A stretch of DNA of 64,000 bases from positions 434,001 to 498,000 of the forward strand of contig NZ_AP027041.1 in NCBI RefSeq assembly GCF_027924565.1, read 5' to 3'. A program made the position numbers and the translations under genes. Under the pieces are notes generated by a model. The model was not told where the DNA came from, made no database searches, and saw nothing but the letters and a program-made list of their open reading frames with translations. The stretch's first letter is position 1; each line of letters begins with the position of its first letter. Positions 10,016 through 17,500 of the stretch are shown one piece after another. Origin of the DNA: Lysobacter auxotrophicus (GTDB lineage Bacteria > Pseudomonadota > Gammaproteobacteria > Xanthomonadales > Xanthomonadaceae).

Positions 10016-10058
10016 TTGACGAACCTTTCATGAAATACCTACTGTAAGTTTCATGAAA
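10016..10058 (+). promoter_or_regulatory. Putative promoter with two TTTCATGAAA palindromes ahead of yjfI
   Basis: The perfect palindrome TTTCATGAAA occurs at 10026-10035 and again at 10049-10058, where it contains the ATG start codon (10053). Centre-to-centre distance is 23 bp, about two helical turns, as expected for a pair of dimer sites on one DNA face. A TTGACG (-35-like) lies at 10016-10021; the -10 region is weak. Binding by an autoregulator is inferred. The first gene product has an N-terminal segment resembling small DNA-binding proteins, which makes it a candidate. Confidence 0.45.
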
Positions 10059-10682
10059 GGACCTCGCCCGAAGTCGTCCACCGAGTACGTCCGGGAATTC
10101 CGCGAACGGATGCGGCAGGAAGGCTTCGTCAAGAAGGATGTCTGGATCCTCCCGGAGCATGCGCAGGAGCTGAGCGCCGTCGAGCGCCGCCTGCGACTTC
10201 CGGGGGGCGCCGACACGCGCGGGACCGAGGGCGCGGCGACGGCGTGGACCGCGCGCAGCCTGCAGGCCGCGCTGGCCGAATCGCGCCCGGTCCGTGCGGG
10301 GTACGTCTCGCTGGAGCTGCTCGAAGGCGTGCAGCCCAGCCTCCATCTGGTGATGCACGAACACGGCGACCTGCCGGTGTTCGTCGCCGTCAGCGGCGAG
10401 CAGATCATCGTCGAATCGCTGATGTGGCCGGTGGCCGACGTGCTCGACACCGCCGCCTTCAACGCGCACGTGCTGCGCACGCACAAGGTGCTGCCGCTGT
10501 CGAACATGGCGGTGGAAACCATCGGCGGCGTCGCCTGCTACATCATGTACGGCGCGCTGGACACGCATTCCAGCCTCGCCAACGTGATCTTCGAGATCGA
10601 GACGCTCGCCGAGAACGTGCTCAACGCGGCCGAAGCCTACGCGCCGTTCCTTCGCGAGGAACTGCTGGAGGGCGTGGCATGA
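10053..10682 (+). CDS. yjfI: YjfI family protein (DUF2170)
   Basis: A 209-residue cytosolic protein. The N-terminus (residues 8-35: SSTEYVREFRERMR, then KKDVWILPEH) resembles a ribbon-helix-helix-like start found in YjfI proteins. The rest (about 65-205) is a DUF2170-type fold containing HKVLPLSNMAVE and ending in a helix with LAENVLNAAEAYAPFLREE. YjfI is encoded next to PspA-family genes in many proteobacteria, including E. coli yjfI-yjfJ, and that is also the case here: the stop codon overlaps the pspA-like start (ATGA). The molecular function is not established. The start codon lies within a palindrome that could be an operator. Confidence 0.8.
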   Translation: MKGPRPKSSTEYVREFRERMRQEGFVKKDVWILPEHAQELSAVERRLRLPGGADTRGTEGAATAWTARSLQAALAESRPVRAGYVSLELLEGVQPSLHLVMHEHGDLPVFVAVSGEQIIVESLMWPVADVLDTAAFNAHVLRTHKVLPLSNMAVETIGGVACYIMYGALDTHSSLANVIFEIETLAENVLNAAEAYAPFLREELLEGVA

Positions 10683-11407
10683 GCGCGCTGTCCCGCATCT
10701 TCGGCCGCGTGCGCGAACAACTGGCCGAGCTGGGCGAGGCCATCGCGCCGGCCGACGCGCAACGCGACCTCGACGACGACATCCGCACCAGCGATGCCCG
10801 CGTGCGCGAGCTTCGCGCCGCGCTCGCCGAGCTGCAGGCCAGGCGCTTCACCGCGATCGAACGCATCGACCAGACCATCGCCGCGATCGTGCAGCGCGAG
10901 GCGCAGGCGGTCGCGTCGCTGCAGGCCGGCGAGCGCGAACTCGCGCAGGACGTCGCCGCCGACATCGTGCAACTCGAACACGCCCGCGACGACGAGCAGG
11001 CGTTCGTCGCGCAGCTCGACGGACGCATCGCGCAGCTGCGTCACCTGGTCGAGGAAGGTGAGAACGGCCTGCGCCGGTTGCAGCTTCAACTCGACGCGCT
11101 ACGCGCCGCCGAAACCGTGCAACGCGCGCAGGAAACCGTGGCCGGCCGCCAGAACGGGCTGCCGCAGAACGCGATCGAATCGCTGCTGCGTGCGCGCCGG
11201 CAATCCGCGCCGCGCGAATCCGGCGACGCGGGCAGCGAGCCGGCCGGGAATCCCGATCTCGACGCGCGCCTGCGCGCGGCCGGCATCGACGAACGCAACG
11301 CCCGTGCGCAGCTCGTGCTCGACCGGCTGGCGCAGCGGATGACGGACACGACGCCACCCGCGCGGCGTCGAAGCAGACAGGCCAGGACACCGAAGGGTTC
11401 ACGATGA
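10679..11407 (+). CDS. PspA/IM30 family membrane-stress protein
   Basis: A 242-residue, almost wholly alpha-helical protein opening with MSALSRIFGRVREQLAELGE, an amphipathic helix like that of PspA/IM30. Long heptad-rich coiled coils follow at about 25-160. PspA proteins oligomerise on the inner face of damaged membranes and limit proton leakage. It overlaps yjfI upstream and the YqiJ-like gene downstream by ATGA at both ends, which argues for strict co-expression. The C-terminal 80 residues (charged, ending RRRSRQARTPKGSR) are unlike E. coli PspA and closer to YjfJ-type paralogues. No PspB/PspC or PspF gene is nearby, so regulation differs from the classical Psp system. Confidence 0.82.
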   Translation: MSALSRIFGRVREQLAELGEAIAPADAQRDLDDDIRTSDARVRELRAALAELQARRFTAIERIDQTIAAIVQREAQAVASLQAGERELAQDVAADIVQLEHARDDEQAFVAQLDGRIAQLRHLVEEGENGLRRLQLQLDALRAAETVQRAQETVAGRQNGLPQNAIESLLRARRQSAPRESGDAGSEPAGNPDLDARLRAAGIDERNARAQLVLDRLAQRMTDTTPPARRRSRQARTPKGSR

Positions 11408-12051
11408 ACGACTTCCTCACCACCGCGCTCACCTTCCCGACGCTGCTCTACAGCATCGTGCTGGCGGTGTGCGTCGTGTACTGGCTGCTTGCCGCGACCG
11501 GCCTGGTCGATGCCGACGGCCCCGACGGCCTCATCGGCGGCGAAAGCCACGGCCACGGCCACGACGGCGACGCAAGCAGCATCGCGGCGATGATCGCGCG
11601 CCTGGGGCTGAGCGGCGTGCCGGTGATGATCGTGCTCACGGTGCTCGCGTTCCTCGGCTGGCTCGGCACGTACTTCGTGCACCTGCTGGTGCTGCGTTCG
11701 CTGCCGGACGCCTTCCGCCTGCTCGCCGGCATCGGCGTCGCCATCGCGATGCTCGTTCCCGGCGTGTTCGCCACCTCGCTGCTGCTGCGGCCGCTGAGCC
11801 GCCTGCTGCTGCGCCTGCGCCCGCCGACGGAAGCCTCGATCCTCGGTCGCGTGGCGATCGTCAGCACGCCGTCGGTGGATGCGGGCTATGGCCAGGCGAC
11901 CGTCGACGACGGCGGCGCCGGGCTCGTCCTGCAGATCCGCGACGCGCAGGCCGAGCGCTTCAAGCGCGGGGACCGCGTCGTGCTGATCGAATACCTCGGC
12001 GCGCAGCATGCGTACCGCGTCGTGTCCGACGAGCAGTTCCAGCGTCTGTGA
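11404..12051 (+). CDS. YqiJ-like membrane protein with C-terminal OB fold (NfeD-like)
   Basis: A 215-residue inner-membrane protein with a TM segment near 12-32, a His/Gly/Asp-rich loop (GESHGHGHDGD), two more TM segments near 68-92 and 102-130, and a C-terminal OB-fold-like domain (about 145-212; GRVAIVSTPSVDAGYGQATV to RVVLIEYL). This architecture matches the YqiJ/NfeD-type partners of flotillins, and the flotillin gene follows 64 bp downstream. Such proteins are thought to organise flotillin-rich membrane domains. It is translationally coupled to the pspA-like gene. The family assignment is strong; the exact role is unknown. Confidence 0.8.
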   Translation: MNDFLTTALTFPTLLYSIVLAVCVVYWLLAATGLVDADGPDGLIGGESHGHGHDGDASSIAAMIARLGLSGVPVMIVLTVLAFLGWLGTYFVHLLVLRSLPDAFRLLAGIGVAIAMLVPGVFATSLLLRPLSRLLLRLRPPTEASILGRVAIVSTPSVDAGYGQATVDDGGAGLVLQIRDAQAERFKRGDRVVLIEYLGAQHAYRVVSDEQFQRL

Positions 12052-12115
12052 TCCACCCGTAGCGCCGGACGCACCGTGGCGGCGCAGTAGAACGATTCAA
12101 CAAGGAGAAGTTGCA

Positions 12116-14146
12116 ATGAGCGTGTCCCTGGTCCTTCCCTTCCTGATCGGGGCGGGCATCCTGCTCGTCGTGATGCTGGGGCTGTTCGGCCTGTTCAAGG
12201 CCTTCTACGTCAAGGTCGACCAGGGCACGGCCCTGATCGTCAACGACATGAGTTCCACGCCGAAGGTGCGCTTCACCGGCGGGCTCATCATCCCGGTGCT
12301 GTACCGCGCCGAACACATGCGCATCAGCCTGATCACGCTGCAGGTGGACCGCCGCGGCAAGGAAGGCCTGATCTGCCGCGACAACATGCGCGCCGACATC
12401 ACCGTCGCCTTCTACCTGCGCGTCAACGAAACGCAGGCCGACGTGCTGCGCGTGGCCAAGGCCATCGGCGCCGACCGCGCGTCCGACAAGAACGCGGTGG
12501 ACGAGCTGTTCAACGCCAAGTTCTCCGAGGCGCTCAAGACCGTCGGCAAGAAGTTCCAGTTCACCGAGCTGTTCGAACAGCGCCAGGAGTTCCGCGACGA
12601 GATCATCAAGATCATCGGCAACGATCTCAACGGCTACGTGCTGGAGGACGTCGCGATCGACTACCTCGAACAGACGCCCAAGCACCTGCTCGACCAGAAC
12701 AACATCCTGGACGCCGAAGGCATCCGCAAGATCACCGAGCTGACCGCGCAGCAGAACGTGGTCACCAACGAGCTCGAGCAGAACGAGCGCCTGGCGATCA
12801 CCAAGAAGAACGTCGAGGCGCGCGAGGCGACGCTGGCGCTGGAACGCCAGCAGGCCGAGGCCGAAGCCCGCCAGAAGCGCGAGGTCGAGACCATCCGCGC
12901 GCGCGAGGAAGCCGAGACCCAGAAGGTCAAGGAAGAGCAGCGCCTGCTCGCCGAACAGGCGCGCCTTGCGGCCGAGGAGCAGATCCAGATCCGCGACCAG
13001 AACCGCCAGCGCGAGGTCGAAGTGGCCGAGCAGAACCGCCAGCGCGCCGTCGCCATCGAGGCCGAGCGCGTGGATCGCGCGCGCCAGCTGGAAAAGGTCA
13101 CCACCGACCGCGAAGTGCAGCTGCAGGGCGTGGAGCGCGACAAGGTCGTCGAGAACGGCAAGATGGACGTGGCCAACATCACGCGCGAGCGCATCGCCAT
13201 CGACAAGACCGTCGCGCAGGAAGAGGAGCGCATCAAGGAAGTGCGCGTGGTGTCCGAAGCCGAACGCGAGCGCCAGTCGCGCGTGATCGCCGCCGAGGCG
13301 CAGGCGCAGGAAGACCTGGTGCGCACGGTGAAGGAAGCCGAGGCCGCCGAAGCCGCCGCGCGCTTCAAGGCCAACGAGATCACCACCATCGCGCAGGCCG
13401 AGCTCGACGCGGCCGCCAAGAATGCCGACGCCAAGAAGCTGCTGGCCGAAGGCGTGCGCGCCGAATCCGCCGCCCCGGGCCTGGCCGAGGCGCAGGTGCG
13501 CGAAGCCGAAGCGAGCGCCATCGAAAAGGTCGGCGTCGCCGAGGCGCGCGTGATCGAGGCCAAGGCCGAAGCCACCTACAAGCAGGGCAGCAACGAGGCG
13601 CGCGTGCTCGCCGAGAACCTCGCCGCGCGGGCCGAAGGCGAGGAGAAGATGGGCCGCGCCCGTGCGACCGCCGTCGAATCCGTCGGCGTCGCCGAAGCCA
13701 ACGTCACGGTGAAGAAGCTCACCGCCGAGGCCGAAGGCCTGACCGCGAAGTTCGAGGCGATCGACTCCCTCACCGACACCGCGCGTGCGCACGAAGAGTT
13801 CCGCATGACGCTGGAAACGCACCTCGAACAGGCGATGGCCGCGATCGAGGCCGGCCGCGAGGTGTCCAAGGAGAACGCCGAAGTCATCGCATCGGCGCTG
13901 CGCAACGCCAACATCGACCTGGTCGGCGGCGACGGCGGTCTGTTCGAGAGCTTCAGCAAGGCGTTGTCGCTGGGCAAGTCGATCGAAGGCTTCGCCGGCA
14001 AGAGCCCGATCGTGCAGGACCTGCTCGAGCGCTACCTCGGCGTCGCGCGTCCCGCGCCGCGCGAGCCGGTGATCGAAGGCGCCGCCGCGCCGGTGGTGCC
14101 GATCACCGCCGCGGAGAAGACGCGCCAGGAGCCGATCGGCGCCTGA
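12116..14146 (+). CDS. Flotillin / SPFH (Band 7) family protein, YqiK-like
   Basis: A 676-residue protein with an N-terminal TM segment (about 5-27), an SPFH/Band 7 domain (about 30-210; FTGGLIIPVLYRAEHMRI, EDVAIDYLEQTPK) and a very long Ala/Glu/Arg coiled coil (about 215-560). A flotillin-type C-terminus follows. Flotillins form ring or cage scaffolds in the inner membrane. The ATG at 12116 was chosen because AAGGAG lies at 12102-12107 at good spacing and the TM segment follows at once; the frame extends upstream without coding character. It follows the YqiJ-like gene as in the E. coli yqiJ-yqiK pair. Confidence 0.9.
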   Translation: MSVSLVLPFLIGAGILLVVMLGLFGLFKAFYVKVDQGTALIVNDMSSTPKVRFTGGLIIPVLYRAEHMRISLITLQVDRRGKEGLICRDNMRADITVAFYLRVNETQADVLRVAKAIGADRASDKNAVDELFNAKFSEALKTVGKKFQFTELFEQRQEFRDEIIKIIGNDLNGYVLEDVAIDYLEQTPKHLLDQNNILDAEGIRKITELTAQQNVVTNELEQNERLAITKKNVEAREATLALERQQAEAEARQKREVETIRAREEAETQKVKEEQRLLAEQARLAAEEQIQIRDQNRQREVEVAEQNRQRAVAIEAERVDRARQLEKVTTDREVQLQGVERDKVVENGKMDVANITRERIAIDKTVAQEEERIKEVRVVSEAERERQSRVIAAEAQAQEDLVRTVKEAEAAEAAARFKANEITTIAQAELDAAAKNADAKKLLAEGVRAESAAPGLAEAQVREAEASAIEKVGVAEARVIEAKAEATYKQGSNEARVLAENLAARAEGEEKMGRARATAVESVGVAEANVTVKKLTAEAEGLTAKFEAIDSLTDTARAHEEFRMTLETHLEQAMAAIEAGREVSKENAEVIASALRNANIDLVGGDGGLFESFSKALSLGKSIEGFAGKSPIVQDLLERYLGVARPAPREPVIEGAAAPVVPITAAEKTRQEPIGA

Positions 14147-14207
14147 TGCGCCGCAGGCCTTCCGTATTTCCGCTTGCTGTTACCGCCCAACGACAAGGAT
14201 TTCAGAC

Positions 14208-14468
14208 ATGAGCAAAGAGAACCGCGACTTCCTGGAAATGGCCTTCCACTCGATCCAGTGCTTCGGCGACGACGGGCGCCTGGATGCGGCCGAACTCGGC
14301 CGCATCCTCGCCATCGCCGAACGCAACGGCGTCACCGACGACAACGAGCGTCGCGTGCTCGGCAACATCATCGCGCGCATCCGCCCGGAGGAAATCGACG
14401 CCGCGATGAAGGCGCAGCTGGACGCGATCGCGCGCAAGTTCGGCATCGCGGTGCCGGCTTCGGCCTGA
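14208..14468 (+). CDS. Small TerB-like helical protein of unknown function
   Basis: An 86-residue soluble helical protein. The pattern GDDGRLDAAELGRILAIAER, with NERRVLGNIIARI later, resembles the metal-binding helical TerB/DjlA-type fold, but the match is too short to be sure. AAGGA at 14195-14199 gives a proper ribosome site. It lies between the flotillin and the giant ATPase gene in the same direction and is probably part of that operon. TelA, encoded downstream, is another tellurite-resistance-type family, which makes the TerB comparison tempting but unproven. Confidence 0.65.
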   Translation: MSKENRDFLEMAFHSIQCFGDDGRLDAAELGRILAIAERNGVTDDNERRVLGNIIARIRPEEIDAAMKAQLDAIARKFGIAVPASA

Positions 14469-14486
14469 CGACGTGAGCGATGCAAC

Positions 14487-14510
14487 GCGCCGGCCTCGCA
14501 TGGCCGGCGC
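14487..14510 (+). other. Strong intra-operon stem-loop
   Basis: A perfect 9-bp stem (GCGCCGGCC / GGCCGGCGC) with loop TCGCAT lies between the 86-aa gene and the ATPase gene. No T-tract follows, so it is more likely an mRNA stability or attenuation element that lowers expression of the downstream half of the operon than a full terminator. Confidence 0.45.
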
Positions 14511-14579
14511 ACACCGCGAGGTCCGGACCGACCTTGAGCCGCCGCTTTGAGAACGCCCAGGACCGGGCGAGGTAACACG

Positions 14580-17500
14580 ATGTCGCAAGCCGTCACCGAA
14601 GAACACGCCGCCAACGCGCCCGATGCCGTCGCAGCGCAGGTCGACCAGGCCGTCGCCGAAGGCGGCGCGTACGACGTCCTGCGTCGTCGCCTGGACACGC
14701 AGGGCCAGCGCCTGCAGCAACTGGCCGACGCGTTGAACCAGCGGCGTCTGCAGGAGTTCGGCGACAGCCGGCTGGAGGTCATCGGCCGCCTACGCATCCG
14801 CACCGAGAACAACTGCATCGGCCGCGACATCGTGCCGGTCGGGCAGATGCTGCTGTTCGGCTACAACGTGTTCATGGGCCTGAAGACCGTCACGCGCGTG
14901 CAGGACGTGTTCGGCCTGTATCGGCTGGTGGAAGGCGCCGACGGTTTCGACGTCGCGCCGGTGGAGATCGCCGGCAGCTTCCTCGGCGATGCCGCCTTCA
15001 CCCGAGATTTCGACGAGCTGTACGCGTACTACAAGAACGCGCGGCTCATGCAGCTCGACGTCGCCGGCGGCAAGCTGCTGGCCGCGTTCCAGATCGGCGA
15101 GCGCGCCACCGACGTGCGCGTGTTCCGCTGGGCCATATCGAACCAGGGCGAGCTCACCTACCTCGACACGCGCGGCGCGCAGGACCTCGTGCTGCCGCCG
15201 CCCTTCGACTTCGACTGGACGCGCGCCACGCGCGAGCGCATGGTCAGCGGGCGCTTTCCGCACCTGAACATCCTCGACACGCTCTTCGTCGAAACCACCG
15301 GCGGCGATCTCACCATCAAGGTCGAGAACAACACCGAGCGCGGCGAGGGCATCTACAGCGAGCCGGTGGAGGACAAGACGCAGTCGCTGGACGACGCGAC
15401 CATCGAATACGCGCGCGTGGGGTCGCTGATCCTGCTGAAGGTGCTGCCGTACCGCGAGACCGAATGGCGCGGGCTGGTCTACAACACGCTCACCGGCACG
15501 GTCACGCGCAACGACGCGATCACGCAGGCGTGCGTGCAGCTGCCTGAAGACCACGGCATCCTCTTCCCGGGCGGCTATTACCTGCAGAGCGGGGAGAACA
15601 AGACCTTCGACGCGCGCATGGACGCGATGCAGTTCCAGCGTGCGATCCGCTCGCCCAACGGCGAGGACGTGATGTACGCGTTCTACGAGCCCGAAGCAGG
15701 CCGGAGCGCGCTGTTCGTCTACAACATGATCCAGCGCAGCCTGCAGAACCCGCTGTTCGGCCACGGCCACGCGGTGCTGCCGGACGGGCGCATGGTGCTG
15801 TTCCATGCCGAGGGCGACGGCGCCACGCGCGTGCATCCGATGCAGGTGTGGCAGACGCCGTTCGCCAGCGACGAGTTCGCCGCGAGCCGCCCGCCGGGCA
15901 CCAGCTTCATGGGGCGCATCGGCAACGCCGAGATGGTCCGCGGCCTGTCGAACCTGATCGACCTGGCGCGTCGCATCGACGACCCCGACGTCTCGATGTC
16001 GCGCTACCAGCTGCTGGTGCAGCATGCGCGCCGCCTGTTCGACGCGCACCACTGGCTCGACGATGCGAACTGCGACGGTGCCGCCAGCCTGCTGCGCGAG
16101 ATCTGCGCGACCGGCGAATCGGTGCTGGACGAGTTCGAGAAGGTGCAGGACATCCGTCGCCAGGCGGACGCGGCGATCGCGAAGGCGCGCACCGAGCACA
16201 AGGCGTTGATGGGCCGCCTGCTGCCGGAAAACTGGACGCAGATCGCCGAGTTCGTCGAAGCGCTCGGCGCGATCGGGCGGCTGCGCGGCCAGCTGCTGAC
16301 GATCCGCGAATACCGCTACATGGACGTCGCCGCGATCGACGAGATGGGCGCGCAACTGCAGGCCGCGCACGAACGCATCGGGCAGGCGACGGGCGCGTTC
16401 CTCGGCCACGACAAGGCGCTGGCGCCGTTCGCGAAGCAGGTCGAGGAACTCGACGCCGCCGCGCAGCAGGCGCAGACCGCCAAGCAGCTCGCCGAACACA
16501 TCGCCGCGCTGCAGGCGCGCTCGGGCGAGCTGGACATGCTGTCCGAGCTCGTCGCCGGCCTCGCGGTGGACGACGCGACCCAGCGCACGCGCGTGGTCGA
16601 AGCCATCTCGCTGATCTACGCAAAGTTGAACCAGACGCGCGCACGCGCCGAGCAACGCCGCAAGTCGCTCGGTTCCAGCGAGGCGGTGGCGCAGTTCGGC
16701 GCGCAGTTCGCGCTGTTCGGGCAGGCCGTCACCAACGCGCTGGCGATGGCGACCGATCCCGAGCGCGCGGACGAGCAGCTGTCGCGCCTGATGGTCCAGC
16801 TGGAAGAACTGGAGAGCCAGTTCGGCGAACACGAGCAGTTCCTCGGCGACATCCTCGCCAAGCGCGAGGAGCTGCTCGAGGCGTTCGACGCGCACAAGCA
16901 GGCGTTGCTCGACGACCGCCAGCGCAAGGCGCAGGCGGTGCTCGATGCGGCCAACCGCATCCTCGAAGGCCTCGCGCGACGCACGGCGAAGCTCGCCGGC
17001 ATGGACGAGCTCAACGCGTTCTTCGCCGGCGATCCGCTGATCCTGAAGATCCGCGAGCTGGCCGGGCGCCTGCGCGCGCTGAAGGACACCGTGAAGGCCG
17101 ACGACGTCGAGGCGCGCCTGAAGGGCGCGCGCGACCAGGCCGTGCGCGGCCTGCGCGATCGCAGCGAGCTGTTCGAGGACGGCGGAAACGTCATCCGGCT
17201 CGGCCGCCATCGCTTCAGCGTCAACACGCAGCCGCTCGATCTCACGCTGCTGCCGCGCGGCGACGAGCTGGCGCTGCACCTCACCGGCACCGACTTCATG
17301 GAGCCCGTGCGCAGCGACGAGCTCGCTACGCTGCGCGAGTTCTGGCCGATCACGCTGGAATCCGAATCGCCGGCGCTGTATCGCGGCGAATACCTCGCCG
17401 GCGCCGTGCTCGAAGCCGCCGAGGCGGGCGTCGACGGGTTGTCGATCAAGTTGTTGCAAAGCCAGGTAAGCGACGCGGACGCACTGGCGAAGACGGTGCG

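Noticed and set aside
10016..10045. Sigma-54 promoter ahead of the pspA operon, as in the classical Psp system
   Set aside because: No GG-N10-GC element could be placed and no PspF gene is adjacent.
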